Shown: piece by piece, positions 30,915-43,800 of the stretch
Layout: each line of letters begins with the position of its first letter
Numbering within the stretch: the first letter of the stretch is position 1
NCBI GenBank assembly: GCA_024400115.1
Contig: JAKSNF010000006.1
Location: forward strand, 27,613 to 91,612
Direction: 5' to 3'
DNA: 64,000 nt
Source: Paludibacteraceae bacterium
Lineage (GTDB): Bacteria; Bacteroidota; Bacteroidia; Bacteroidales; Paludibacteraceae
Notes under the pieces: generated by a model
Seen by the model: only the letters and a program-made list of their open reading frames with translations
Told to the model about the DNA's origin: nothing
The model's database searches: none
Position numbers and translations under genes: made by a program

Positions 30915-33281
30915 ATGAAAAAGACACTATCTCTTACCCATCTTACTTCATTGATCTCTTTAACGTTTTTATCTTGTAATCCTATGAATCGAACGATTGA
31001 CAACCTTTACGACAGCATGACCCTTGAGGAGCGAATAGCACAACTGCATGGGCAGCACTTAATTGACTATTTCTTAGAAGATGGTAGTTTAGACACAGTA
31101 AAGTGCGAACGCGATTTGATTCATGGCGCCGGCCATTTCTCTCAGTTTGCCGTCACCGATCGCGCCACACCGGACGAGATGCGTCATAAGGTGGATGTGA
31201 TGCAGCAATGGCTACAAGAACATAATCGCCTCTATATTCCCGCTCTCTTTCACGAAGAAGTGCTCAGTGGCGTTGCCGCTTATGGTGCTACTGTTTATCC
31301 GCAACAGATTGGGCTGGCTTGCTCTTTCAATCCGTCTTTGGCAGAGCAAAAAACCTACCAAACGGCTACTGATCTTCGTATGATTGGTGGTTGCCTCGCC
31401 CTCTCTCCTATGGTGGATGTGATTAGAGACCCGTCTTTCAATCGTTTGGAAGAGTCGTATGGCGAAGATGGCTATTTATCTGCCGCTATGGGCGTGGCAT
31501 TTGTAAAAGGCTTACAACACGGTAATCTCAACGAGGGTGTGGCTGCTTGCACAAAGCATTATTTAGGTTACGGAGGAGGCGGTCAAGCACCCCTCAAAGA
31601 GCGAATGGAAGAGATTCTCTTACCTCATGAAGCTATCATGCGTTTGGCATATAGCCAGGTCCTTATGCCAGCTTACCATTCGGTGGATGGAACAAAAATG
31701 ATTGCCAATCGTTATTGGCTGACCGACATAGCGCGCGACTATTTACATTTTGATGGGGTAGTGGTCAGCGATTATGGAGCTATACAGCAAAATGAAGCCG
31801 AACCTGATATTATCCATTGTGCAGCGGCGGCTCTCAAAGCAGGCAATGATGTAGATTTTCCCGATGGAGACGCGTATAAGTACTTGCCTGAGGCCCTCCA
31901 ACAAGGACTCATAACCGAAGCGGACATAGAGCGTGCCGTCAAAGCTGTTCTTCGCCTCAAGTACCGCCTTGGACTATTAGATTCTAAATTTTCAACTACC
32001 GCTGAAGGCGCAAATTCTCTAAACTCTAAACTCTCCACTCTAAACCCAATCGAGTGGGATCGTCCCGAGGAACAACAAACAGCTTACGACTTGGCAACAC
32101 AGTCGGTTGTTCTCTTGCAAAACAAGGGCGTATTACCTCTCAAATCCAATACCAAAATAGCTTTAGTGGGTCCTAACGCTAACTCTATGTGGGCAATGTT
32201 AGGAGACTATACTTATCATTCGATGCGTTATTTCTGGCAACTCAAAGAAGAGGACGCTTTGCATCCTGTTATACACACTTTGTTAGAAGGTATGAAAAAC
32301 GGATTACCCGAAGGCTCGTCTCTTTCTTACAGTCGTGGTTGCGACTGGACGGAGTCGTTGGAGACCCTTATTGAGGAGGGTGGTGATGAACGCGCCCAAC
32401 AGATGCGAATCATTCAAGGTAGAATGGTAAAAAACAATGATTTCATCGATAAAAAATCAGCCGTTCAGTTGGCGGCTCAAAGCGATGTTATTGTAGCTGC
32501 TATGGGCGAAAATGTGATGCTTTGCGGCGAGAATAGGGATCGTACTTCGCTTCGCCTGCCCGGCTCGCAAGAGCAGTTCGTTCGCGAGTTGATAGCCACA
32601 GGTAAACCCGTTGTCCTTGTTCTTTTTGGCGGTCGTGCTCAAGTTATTTCTTCCGTTGCCGATGATTGTGCTGCCATTTTGCAAGCATGGTATCCTGGCG
32701 AGATGGGAGGTCTGGCTGTGGCGGATTTGCTTTACGGAAAAGTGTCGCCTTCTGCCAAATTGAGCGTGACCTATCCTGCGGTCGAACTGCACGAACCGAT
32801 TTGCTATAATTATGGCCTATTGCCAAATGATGAACGAGTGGCGTGGCCCTTTGGTTATGGTTTGAGTTATACCACATTCGAATATAGTCATCTGCTGATG
32901 CCGCAAGAGATAAAGACTAATCAAGACCACTTTGATATAGCCCTTGATGTGACCAATACAGGAACTTATGCAGCAGACGAGATAGTTCAAGTCTATCTTT
33001 CACCGATAGATAGGTCTATGAAACATAAACCAATTCAACTGCAGGGCTTTGCCCGTGTTCACTTGTGCCCTAATGAAACAAAAACGATTAACCTTCGCCT
33101 CTTTACGGAACAATTGGGATATTGGTCCGAAGAAGGATGGAATATAGAACCCGGTCGGTTCTTGATTCGGGTGGGAGCCTCTAGTCAAGACATACGTTTA
33201 GAACAAGAATTAGTTCTCTCCGGTACACCCCGTATAATACCGCTTCGCGAGCATTATTTGTCTGAGAATATCTCTAAATAA
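30915..33281 (+). CDS. GH3-family beta-glucosidase-like lipoprotein
   Basis: A 788-residue glycoside hydrolase family 3 enzyme, probably surface or periplasmic, removing terminal beta-linked sugars. Signal peptide with lipobox (TFLSC) at residues 1-20. N-terminal (alpha/beta)8 domain with HEEVLSG and the nucleophile aspartate in [12 protein letters not shown], then the second alpha/beta domain ([36 protein letters not shown]) and a C-terminal fibronectin III-like domain ([17 protein letters not shown]). A heptamer array adds residues about 356-377 in the linker after [12 protein letters not shown], between domains. The ATG at 30915 gives a leader of about 27 nt and a proper lipoprotein signal. 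Confidence 0.9.
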   Translation: MKKTLSLTHLTSLISLTFLSCNPMNRTIDNLYDSMTLEERIAQLHGQHLIDYFLEDGSLDTVKCERDLIHGAGHFSQFAVTDRATPDEMRHKVDVMQQWLQEHNRLYIPALFHEEVLSGVAAYGATVYPQQIGLACSFNPSLAEQKTYQTATDLRMIGGCLALSPMVDVIRDPSFNRLEESYGEDGYLSAAMGVAFVKGLQHGNLNEGVAACTKHYLGYGGGGQAPLKERMEEILLPHEAIMRLAYSQVLMPAYHSVDGTKMIANRYWLTDIARDYLHFDGVVVSDYGAIQQNEAEPDIIHCAAAALKAGNDVDFPDGDAYKYLPEALQQGLITEADIERAVKAVLRLKYRLGLLDSKFSTTAEGANSLNSKLSTLNPIEWDRPEEQQTAYDLATQSVVLLQNKGVLPLKSNTKIALVGPNANSMWAMLGDYTYHSMRYFWQLKEEDALHPVIHTLLEGMKNGLPEGSSLSYSRGCDWTESLETLIEEGGDERAQQMRIIQGRMVKNNDFIDKKSAVQLAAQSDVIVAAMGENVMLCGENRDRTSLRLPGSQEQFVRELIATGKPVVLVLFGGRAQVISSVADDCAAILQAWYPGEMGGLAVADLLYGKVSPSAKLSVTYPAVELHEPICYNYGLLPNDERVAWPFGYGLSYTTFEYSHLLMPQEIKTNQDHFDIALDVTNTGTYAADEIVQVYLSPIDRSMKHKPIQLQGFARVHLCPNETKTINLRLFTEQLGYWSEEGWNIEPGRFLIRVGASSQDIRLEQELVLSGTPRIIPLREHYLSENISK
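31982..32044 (+). repeat. composite heptamer array inside GH3 gene
   Basis: TTCTAAA, TTTTCAA, a 21-nt different centre (CTACCGCTGAAGGCGCAAAT region), then CTCTAAA twice, CTCTCCA, CTCTAAA. In frame as [11 protein letters not shown]. The centre differs from the ACTAGAC core. Confidence 0.88.
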
Positions 33282-33322
33282 CGACAAATTTGTAAAAAAT
33301 GTGATGTTTTTTCGGCGAAATG

Positions 33323-33353
33323 TTGCACATGTCGAAAAAAAGCAGTACCTTTG
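33323..33353 (+). promoter_or_regulatory. promoter of tRNA-Ser(TGA)
   Basis: TTG at 33323-33325, 20 nt, TACCTTTG at 33346-33353. Confidence 0.8.
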
Positions 33354-33390
33354 CAGCCGATTTTGTAAATAGGTCTCGCTTTGGCGGGAT

Positions 33391-33475
33391 GGAAAGATGG
33401 CGGAGTGGTCTAACGCGGCGGTCTTGAAAACCGTTGAACTGAGAGGTTCCGGGGGTTCGAATCCCTCTCTTTCCG
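33391..33475 (+). tRNA. tRNA-Ser (anticodon TGA)
   Basis: An 85-nt class II tRNA with acceptor GGAAAGA/TCTTTCC, discriminator G, anticodon loop CTTGAAA between CGGT and ACCG, a short variable arm, and T loop TTCGAAT. CCA is not encoded. Confidence 0.94.
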
Positions 33476-33514
33476 CAAGCGAAAAACTCGGAAAAGAGCA
33501 TAAACGCAGAAACG

Positions 33515-33547
33515 AAAACGGAAGTTCAATCGGGCTTCCGTTTTTTT
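33515..33547 (+). terminator. intrinsic terminator after tRNA-Ser(TGA)
   Basis: AACGGAAG/CTTCCGTT stem followed by seven T. Confidence 0.88.
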
Positions 33548-33815
33548 GTACAGCATGTCGGACAATAGGAGCTTGCTCATAATTGGCTGACGTGATGGAC
33601 AAAAGGGAGACACATTGTCTCGTTTTATTCTGTGTTGGTGCTCTTGTACGAGATTTCGCTTGAGCACGTAACCGCCGGAGGCATAGGGTCTTCGAGGTGG
33701 GCGAGCGTAGCGAGGCCGGTGCCCTCGAATCCCCCTCTTCCTAGAGACAAAACTACATAAATAATCGAGAAAAGGGGCAAAAAACATGTTATTAAGCAAA
33801 AAAAATGCAAAAAAA
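33548..33815. other. intergenic region with repeats and hairpin
   Basis: No credible gene. Contains a GAGAC/GTCTC hairpin with a T-rich tail at about 33608-33627, the second copy of the 39-bp TTCGAGG...CCTCGAA repeat (33691-33729), and AT-rich sequence before the next promoter. Confidence 0.6.
33691..33729 (+). repeat. 39-bp dispersed repeat, copy 2
   Basis: Same ends (TTCGAGG, CCTCGAA) and length as 10503-10541, four differences. Both copies lie upstream of a promoter serving an exported-protein gene. Confidence 0.8.
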
Positions 33816-33847
33816 TTTGTCAGATTGAAAAAATAGTTGTATTTTTG
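33816..33847 (+). promoter_or_regulatory. promoter of barrel/giant-protein operon
   Basis: TTTG at 33816-33819, 20 nt, TATTTTTG at 33840-33847. Confidence 0.75.
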
Positions 33848-33925
33848 CAGCCGATTTGTGTGTGTACGTGCATATCGTGCAGCGCACACAAATAAAATAT
33901 AGAAATACATAAGTTATAAAATACA

Positions 33926-34870
33926 ATGAAATCGAGATTCTTTAAAGTCCTAAGTTTGGCTTGTTTGGCGACGCTGCTTTGGTTGCCAACAACTTCCGTG
34001 TATGGCAGATCTAATTATGGTTATCGTAATTATGGCAATCGCGGGGAAAATTATCACTTTGGTTTTATTTATGGTGCGGCAGGATATAACAGCCTTCAAA
34101 CCTCTTTAACCAATGTAGTTCCTTCCGGTACGGTAGGCGGTTCGGTTGGTGCCGGTTACGAGTTTCGTTACAAGGGTTTATGGGTGAGTTTAGGTGTCGG
34201 CGCTCAGTTTCACCGCAGTACATTAACCTTGAATCAGTATAACGAGACGAGAGAAGGTTTTGATACACAGAACCAAGAGGTGACTTTCCATTACGATATT
34301 CTTTCCCAACAGGATAAGAACAAATGGACGATGGTAGATGTACCGTTAATGATAGGTTATTATGTTAAGGGCTTCTATTTTGGTGTGGGTCCTAAGCTCA
34401 GTTTTGCTCTACAACCGAATGTGGTCTCTCAAGGTCAATACGATTTTTCGGCGTACTATCCTCGCTATGATTATATCTTCCGTGATATGCCAGAGCACGG
34501 ATATACTCAATATGAGTTTGAAGAAACGGGTGTTATTCCTACTAATCCGTTAGTTTCGGTTTGTGCTGAATTGGGTTATGACTTATTGTCCTCTGCTCCT
34601 CAATCTTCCGTATGTCACATATTGAAGATTGGCGGATATTTTGAATATGGAATTAACTCCATTATTCGTCCGTCTTCTACCGCCATGTACCTCAAGGTGG
34701 ATGAAAATAATGCCGCTATGGCACATCCGGGGTCGTATTTAGGCGGAATGATGACAGCCAAACGCGTAGTGCCCTATTTTGTGGGTGTGAAACTGACCTA
34801 CATGATTGGCGGCAGCCGTCATGGTGGTGGTGGAACTTTTCATAAAGGTTGTATGTGTTATCAACAATAA
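33926..34870 (+). CDS. outer-membrane beta-barrel protein paired with the giant repeat protein
   Basis: A 314-residue exported protein: signal peptide residues 1-27 (ending VYG), a Tyr/Asn/Gly-rich segment (RSNYGYRNYGNRGENYH), then alternating amphipathic strands (GGSVGAGYEFRYKGLWVSLGVGAQF, VDVPLMIGYYVKGFYFGVGPKLSF) typical of an eight-to-ten-stranded outer-membrane barrel of the OMP_b-brl type. The last strands (VPYFVGVKLTYMIGG) are followed by a His/Gly/Cys tail (HGGGGTFHKGCMCYQQ). The PorP/SprF hallmark (QYxxNPLxINPAYAG) is not present. Only 6 nt separate it from the 12.7-kb gene, so the pair is co-transcribed. An export, anchoring or stabilising role for the giant protein is inferred from position only. 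Confidence 0.75.
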   Translation: MKSRFFKVLSLACLATLLWLPTTSVYGRSNYGYRNYGNRGENYHFGFIYGAAGYNSLQTSLTNVVPSGTVGGSVGAGYEFRYKGLWVSLGVGAQFHRSTLTLNQYNETREGFDTQNQEVTFHYDILSQQDKNKWTMVDVPLMIGYYVKGFYFGVGPKLSFALQPNVVSQGQYDFSAYYPRYDYIFRDMPEHGYTQYEFEETGVIPTNPLVSVCAELGYDLLSSAPQSSVCHILKIGGYFEYGINSIIRPSSTAMYLKVDENNAAMAHPGSYLGGMMTAKRVVPYFVGVKLTYMIGGSRHGGGGTFHKGCMCYQQ

Positions 34871-34876
34871 TAGATT

Positions 34877-37800
34877 ATGAAAAAGATAGTAAAGATATTT
34901 TTGAGTGCATTGATTGCCTTGGCGGCAAGTTCGATGGTTAAGGCACAAGACCTGCCGGTTCAGAATGCGTTTATTTGTCAAGGAGATACGCTCCGCGTTA
35001 ATGACAGCGTTGCCATTTCCGAGTCGGGTAGTTATGTCTATTCTCTTCGTTCCGTTGTGACGGGAGAAGATAGTTTAGTTCGCTTAGTGGTTAACGTTTA
35101 TCCTACCTTTCGATTTGAAGAGGAGATTCACATCCAAAAGGACAGCTCTTACCTTTGGCATGGTGAATATTACTCGCAAACGGGAACGTACACAAAGACT
35201 TATTCAACGGTCTATGAGTGCGATAGTATTTATGTATTAAACCTTATCGTAGATTCTGCTTACACGTTCTACGAAACGGCTACTTGCTGCTTGGGTGATG
35301 TCTATGAGTGGCAAGGGTTGAAGATTAGTGAAGCTACCGCCGGCGAGTACCAATATAAGGTTAATTATACCTCGAAAGCAGGTACGGACTCTACTTATCA
35401 TTTAGCCTTAACTATTCGTCCTAAACCTTGGGTACAACAGGTAATCAATCTCTGCCCGGGTGAGAAAGTAAGTGTATATGGCAAGACCTATTCGAAAGCA
35501 GGCAAGGACACTATTGTTGTTCCTGCCGAAACGGGTTGCGATAGCACGATTGAGGTGATTATCAATCAATATCCGAGTTATCATTTTAGAGATACGATTC
35601 ATATTCCGGAAGATAGTTCTTACCTTTGGCATGGTCAAGTATATAACCAAACGGGAACGTATCTTGTTCAAGAAAAATCTATTTATGGTTGCGATAGTAT
35701 ATATTCGTTAACGTTGATAGTGGATTGCACGGTTAAGACTGAGCAGTCATTGTATTTCTGCCATGGAGGAAGCATAACCTACAAAGATCGTACTTATACG
35801 AAGCAAGGAAGGGATACGATTGTCTATCAATCACAGGAAGGTTGTGATAGTTTAGTTATTCTGACGATTAACGAATATCCGACCTTTGTATATTATGATA
35901 CGGTTTATATTGCAAAAGGACAAACGATTGAGTGGCATGGTTTGGATATATCCGAGGCCAAAACATACGAGGACGCTTATAGGACTGTAGATGGATGCGA
36001 TAGTATATATTACTTAGTAGCTTACGAGAAACCGTCGTATCAGTTCTATCAAGACACAACGATTTGTTTTGGTGAGGTCTTTGAGTGGCATAATCAAAAA
36101 GTCAGTCAAAAGGAAATCGGAACGTACGAATATACGGCTGCTTATTCGAGCATATGGGGAACAGATTCTATTTATCATTTGACGGTTACGATACAACCGG
36201 AGTATTGGACAATCAAACAGCTCTCCATTTGCGATGGAATGAACGTCTCGTTTAATGGTAAAACATATACGCAAAGTGGTCGTGATACGCTGTATTATAC
36301 GAGTGTTCTGGGTTGTGATAGCGTGGTGGAGGTTATTATCAATGCCCAAACACCGCTCTATTTCAAGGACACGATTCAATTAGAAGAGGGTACGTCGTTG
36401 GATTGGCGTGGTAAAACGATTACGGATGGCGGCACTTATACGGATGAGTACGGTTGCGATAGTGTCTTCATGCTCTATGTTCAAATGGTACATGTGGATC
36501 ATTTTTACCAAACGGTTTCTATTTGCGAGGGAGATGTATATACGTGGGAAGGAAAAGATTATACTCTTCCGGGAGACTATACAGCATCGTATAAGAACAT
36601 GGCGGGCAATGACTCTATTATGCATTTGCATTTGACGGTTAATCCTAAGCCGTGGGTTATCGAGTATCTCACCTTGTGTCAAGGAAGTACTTTGGAATAT
36701 AACGGAAAAACGTACACCCACGCCGGTCGTGATACGATAACGTTTACCAGCAGTTTGGGTTGCGATAGTATCGTTGAGGTTATTGTAAAGGAAGGCTATC
36801 CGTTCTATCATTATGACACTATTCAGTTAGAGGCCGGCAAGACGACCGAGTGGCACGGGCAGACATTATCGGCAGGTGGTTCTTATACGGATGAGCATAA
36901 AACGACGAGTGGGTGCGATAGTATCTATGAGGTGTATGTTCAGCTGTACTATGTTGACCATATCTACAAGGATACCACCATTTGCTATGGAGAGAGTTAT
37001 ACATGGCAAGGGGAGACGTTCTCTGAGTCGGGTGAATATACACGCGAGAAAGTATTTAAGAACGTAGTGGGCACGGATTCGATTCAGCATTTGCATCTCA
37101 TTATTTTACCGAAGTATTGGACGATTAAGAATCTCACTATTTGTCAAGGCAATAGTGTTACGTATAATGGTAAGACCTATACGACTGCCGGGCATGACAC
37201 GATTCTCTTCACAAGCAGTCATACTTGCGATAGTGTAGTTGAAGTGATTGTGACGGAGGCTTATCCGTTCTACCATTATGATACGCTTCAGTTAGAGGCA
37301 GGTAAGACGATTGATTGGCACGGTCAGACCTTGTCCAAGGGTGGTTCGTATGAGGATGCCTACACAACCATAGCCGGATGTGATAGTATTTACTACCTCT
37401 ATGTTGAGGTTGTATGTACTCAAACGTGGACACTCAAATATCTGACTTTATGTCAAGGAGAAACCATTGAATATAATGATAAGACTTATTCTCAATCCGG
37501 TCGGGATACGTTAACGTTGACGAGTAGCTTAGGTTGCGATAGCATAGTGGAAGTGATTGTGACGGAAGTGTATCCGTTCCACCATTATGATACGCTTCAA
37601 TTAGAGGCAGGAACAAGTCTTGAGTGGCGTGGACAAACGATAACGGAAGGCGGCACTTATACGGATGGATATACAACTACGAGTGGTTGCGATAGTATCT
37701 ATGAGGTTTATGTGCAAGTGTATTATGTAGATCATATCTATAAAGATACTACCATTTGCTATGGCGAGACTTATACATGGCAAGGTGAGACGTTTACTGA

Positions 37801-40800
37801 GTCGGGTGAATATACACGTGAGAAGGCATTTAAGAATGTAGCCGGAACGGATTCAATCATGCATCTGCATCTTACTATCTTACCGAAGTACTGGACGGTT
37901 CAGAATCTGACTTTCTGTCATGATAAGAGCATAACATTCAATGGTAAGACCTATACCAAACCCGGTCGTGATACTGTAATAATGACCAGTTCGACGGGTT
38001 GCGATAGTATAATCGAGTTGATTATCAACGAGGCTCCTATTTATGCTTTCTACGATACGATTACCATTTGGGATACCGAGACGTATGAGTGGGTAGGACA
38101 TGGACAAACGATAACCGGTTCGGGCGAGTATAAAGATGAGCATATATCCTCCGGTGGTTGCGATAGTACGTACTATTTGAAGGTTTATGTTCAACATAAG
38201 GATGATATTTATGAAACGGCTACTATCTGCTATGGAGACTCTATTGTTTGGCAGGGTAATACTTATAAAGAGGTTGGTGTTCATAACTATGAGGTAACGT
38301 ATACGAACCAATATGGCAATGACTCTACGATGCACTTGCATTTGACGGTTCTGCCTAAGTATTGGCAACAACAAGCTTTGTTCTTCTGTCACGGAACAAG
38401 CGTTTCCTACAACGGAAAGACGTATAATCAAGAAGGAAAGGATACGATTTACTATAATAGCATTAACGGGTGCGATAGTATCGTTGAACTTATTATCAAG
38501 GAGTATCCAACCTACCTCTACCAAGACACTGTTCATTTGCAGCAAGGCAAAGAACTGAGTTGGCATGGTCAGACCATCACGCAAGGGGGCGTATATGAGG
38601 ATAAGCAAACGTCTATCTATGGTTGTGATAGTACCTATGTGCTTTTGGTAATTGAGGATAAGGTTTATGCCTTCCACGAGAAAGCGAATGCTTGCGTTAA
38701 CCAAACCTTTGAATGGCAAGGCTTACAAATCAATGAGAAAGAGGCTGGCGTTTATACCTATAATGTTAATTATACAACGCTGCAAGGTGCAGACTCTACG
38801 TATTATTTGGAATTGACGGTTTATCCTTCGTATTTCGAGCAAAAGCAATTCTTCATTTGCCGTGGAGAGACGATTACCTTCAATAATCACGTATATTCAC
38901 AACCCGGACGTGATACCATTCGCCTAATTAGTGCAACCGGTTGCGACAGTCTCATTGAGGTTATCATTGATGAGTATCCGAGTTATAATTTCAACCAAAC
39001 GGTTCATATTAGGAAGGATAGTAGTTACACATGGAATGGTAAAGTGTTAACCCAAACGGGTAGTTATTCGCAAACGTTCACAACGGTTAATGGTTGCGAT
39101 AGTACCTACACGTTAACCTTGATTGTTGACTCGGCTTATACTTTCCATGACACGGCTGTTAGTTGCTTAGGCGATGTGTTTGAGTGGCAAGGTTTGAAGA
39201 TTAGCGAAGCGGCTGCAGGACAATATAACTATAAGGTTAATTATTCTTCGCAATATGGCATGGACTCGACGTACTACTTGAGTTTGACCATTAGAACCAA
39301 ACCCTGGTCGCAACGGATATTGTACGTCTGCCCAGGTGAGAATGTGACGTTCAATAATAAGAACTATTCGAAGGCTGGTCGCGATACCATCACCTTGCCG
39401 GCGGAGAACGGTTGTGATAGCGTAATTGAAGTGGTTGTAGTTGAATACCCGAGTTATCGTTACAACGATACGGTTCATATCAAGAAGGATAGCGTTTACA
39501 CATGGAGAGGTCAAGAATATTCACAAACGGGTACGTATATTGTACAAGATAAGACCATTTATGGTTGCGATAGTACCTATACGTTAACTCTTATTGTTGA
39601 TTCTGCTTATACATTCTACGAAAAAGCCGATATGTGCTTGGGCGAGATTTATGAATGGCACGGATTAAAGATTAGTGAAGATACGGCGGGTGTTTATACG
39701 TTCACGAAACCCTATACCAGTATTTATGGTATGGACTCGGTATATCACTTGACGTTAGAGGTTCATGAGATTTATAAATCGCAAAAACAAATCTTCTTCT
39801 GCGCTTCGGATTCTGTTTCATTCCTTGGTAAAGTATATTCGAAGGAAGGAAAGGACACCATTCACCTGCAATCTATTTATGGTTGTGATAGTATTGTCGA
39901 AGTGTTGATTAATGAATACCCGACCTATCATTTCCAAGAAACGAGAATCATTAAGGGTGATACCTCTTTCGTATGGCAAGGAAAGACGATTACGGATGCT
40001 GGCGTTTATGATGCTCATTATAGCACTATCAATGGTTGTGATAGTACTTATACGTTGACAGTTATTAAAGTTATTAATTATGAATATTGGGAACGCGCGC
40101 ACATATGCGTAGATGAGACCTTCTCGTGGCAGGGCTTAGAGATAAATGAAAAGGCAGCCGGAACCTACGAGTATCGCAAGGCTTATGTTTCTCAATACAA
40201 TACGGATTCGATTTATCATTTGACCTTGACGGTAGATACGTCTTATGTACAATATCAATACTTATCCTTCTGTGAAGGAAGTTACGTCACCTTTGGTGAT
40301 AGCACTTATACTACTTCGGGAACGGATACCCTCCGCTATCAAGCCGTGGGCGGTTGCGATAGTACCATCATTGTGATTATTACCGAACAAAAGCGTTATT
40401 TCTCTTCGGATACTATCGTTCTTAATAACCAACAAACTTTCTTGTGGCATGGTCAAACGATTACGCAAAGTGGAACTTACCAAGATGTTCGTCCTACGGC
40501 TGCGGGTTGCGATTCGATCTATGAATTGGTAGCCATCTTCCATCCGACGTATCTCTTCGAGGATAGCGTGGCGATTTGTAAGTGCGAAGCTCCGTATATT
40601 TGGAAACTGAACGACACTACCGAGATTGAACTCAATCACGACGCGGGGCTAACACGCAGATATGAGCAACGTTATGAATCAGTTCATCATACCGACTCTA
40701 TTTATCGTATCATCTTAACTATTCTTCCGGAGTATGAACAAACGATTCCGTTAGAGATATGTAACGATGGTAGTTACTATGAGTTCTTTGGTAAACATTA

Positions 40801-43800
40801 TTCCGAACCCGGAACCTATACGGACACGCTCAAGACCATTCATGGCTGCGATAGTATCATACATATTCAGTTGAATGTGTTGCCGCAATATATTAAGGTG
40901 GATACCGCTTATTTGTCGGAATCACATCCTACTTATACTTGGTCGGTTAACGATTCTACTTTCACAGAACCTACGGTTTATGCTATCAATGAGAAGACCA
41001 TTGCAGGATGCGACTCCATTAATCGCTTAGTTTTGCTTCAAGCCTTGCGTTATGAGTTCCCTATTGAGCATGACACCTTGTGCTCGTCCGGACATGATGC
41101 TATCATTTGGCATAACCAAACCTTGACCGAATCGGGTATCTATTATGATAGTCTGTTCACCGTTTTAGGTGAGGATAGTATTTATTCTATCCAATTGGCA
41201 GTCTTCCCAACGTATGACACTACTTTCTCTGTCACTATTTGTGAGGAAGATGGTCCATACTTGTTCAACGAGCGTATCAAATGTTACGAAACGGGCACCT
41301 ATACGGATACGTTGCAAACGATTCATGGTTGCGACTCGGTTGTTCGCTTGGAACTCAATGTATTGCCTCGCGTTACATTGCAAGTCTTTGATACCATTTG
41401 CGAAACAGACTTGGTAGGTGGTTACTTCTTCCACGGAGCCGTTTATTATAACGAAGGCACCTATTCTCGTCCAATGCAGACGGAGAATCAATGTAATAGT
41501 GTAGCAGAACTCTTCTTACGCTTACGTCCCGATTTGAGCGAGAGTGATTCGGTGGTTATTTGTGCCGGTGAAACGTACGTCTTAGGACGTGCTCATGATC
41601 CCGCCATCAGCGAACAATATAATGGTATCTCCGTTCAACCGATGAAAGATACCATCATTTGGGGTTGCGATGGCATCCACTATTTCAGAATCATTGTTCG
41701 AAACGAGAAGGATACTACTGTCAATATGTGTGAGAACGACTCGCTCTGGTTACCCGGTACTAAACGTTGGGTATTTGCTGAGCCTAATGCCGTTTATATT
41801 GATACCATTAAGACAGACCCGTTAGATCGCTCCCTCAATCCGGATAGTGTTCACTGCGATAGTATCGTTCGTTGGACAATCGGTTCCATCTACCCAACCT
41901 ATCATCCGGATACGATAGTGAAGCATATCTCTGACCACGACTCTATTTTGTGGGCTGGTCAGTGGCGTACGTCAACAGGTATTTACGTTGATTCGGCGAA
42001 GACGGTTGAGTGCGGTTGCGATAGTTTCTTAATCTTAAAACTCATCGTGGATAAGACATATTTGTTTAGAGATAGTATCCATATCTGCCAACCTCATGAT
42101 GTGGCTTACCAACATGAGTGGGCTGACGGACATATACAATCTCAAGCCATTTGGAATGAAGGCATTTATGTGGATAGTTTGCGTTCTTCTGCTACAGCAG
42201 ACTTGTACGAGTTCTATCATCGCGATTATAAGGATAGCATCTATACCCTTGTTGTTACGATGGATCCGTCTTACTTCTTCCAACAAGAATATACTCTCTG
42301 TCAAGGAGACTCCGTTCAGTTGGCTGGTCAATGGATTACCAAGGCGGGTGTTTATACCGACTCTCTCACCACGGCTAAGGGTTGCGATAGTATCTATCAA
42401 TATGTTGTTAATATGACTCAATCGTACTACTATCGTGAGACCAAGTCTATTGCTCAAGGTACCATCGTTAAATGGCATGGTCGTGACCTTGAGATTCCGG
42501 GCGTTTATTACGATAGCCTCAAGGCTGTTACCGGTTGCGATAGTATTTATGAGTTGACGTTGAATGTTTATCCGATTTATCACTTTATTACCGATACTAC
42601 TATTTGCGAATGTCAGACACCTTACTTATGGCATGACCAAATGATTTATGAATCGGGTACGTACTTTGATAAACATCAAACGATTCATCATTTTGACTCT
42701 ATCTACGAGTTGAGAATTCAAGTTAAAGATACCTCTCATGTGCGTTTTGAGGCAGCTACTTGTAAGGGCGATAGCCTGTTCTTCGATGGACAGTGGCTTA
42801 CTCAATCGGGTGTTTATTACGATACGATTAAGAACTCGTTAGGCTGTGATAGTATCATTGAACTCGTTTACATCCATAGGAACTCGTACCTGTTCGAGCA
42901 AACGGCTCAGACGGATGACCAACACCCGTATATCTGGTCGGGTCACAAAGACGAAGATGGCAACGATATGGTATTTACGACCTCCGGTCTCTATCAAGAT
43001 AGACAGAAGACGTACGATGGTTGCGATAGTATCTACCAATTGACTCTTACCGTTTATCCGACCTACAGAGACACTCTTAAACAGCATATCTGTAACAACG
43101 ATAGTCTCTTATGGCAGGGAAATTATTACTACACCACCGGTATATACACCGAAGCATATAAGACGGTTGCCGGTTACGATAGTATCCTTGTTCTCGATTT
43201 GACGGTATTACCCATTAGCGAAACACGCGTCAACGCTTACACGTGTGAAGGCGATAGTGTCTTCTTCGATGGACGCTGGATTACACAAGAGGGCACTTAT
43301 TACGACACCTTGGTTAATGTCCTCGGTTGCGATAGTATCGTTGAGTTTGTTTACACGCATAAGAACTCGTACTTATTTGAGCAAACGGCTCAGACGGATG
43401 ACCAACACCCATATATCTGGTCTGGCCATAAGGACGAAGACGGTAACGATATGGTATTTACCGCATCCGGCTTCTATCAAGATAAACAAAAGACCATTGA
43501 TGGTTGCGATAGTATCTACCAATTGACCCTTACCGTTTATCCAACCTATAGAGATACCATCAGAGAACATATCTGCGATGATGATAGTATCTTATGGCGC
43601 GGTAATTACTATAAGATATCCGGTGTTTATACGGATGCTTTAAAGACGGTTGCCGGTTACGATAGTATCTTCGTTCTCGATTTGACAGTGGTTCCTATCA
43701 GTCAGGTTCGTGTTAATGCTTCTACCTGTGAGGGTGATAGTGTCTTCTTCGATGAACGCTGGATTACACAGGAAGGAACGTATTACGATACACTTGTTAA

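Noticed and set aside
33210..33602. Protein-coding frames overlapping tRNA-Ser(TGA)
   Set aside because: They run through the tRNA and its promoter and terminator in both directions; a tRNA explains the region fully.
33926..34870. PorP/SprF assignment of the barrel protein
   Set aside because: The characteristic N-terminal motif of that family is missing, and the gene precedes rather than follows the adhesin.
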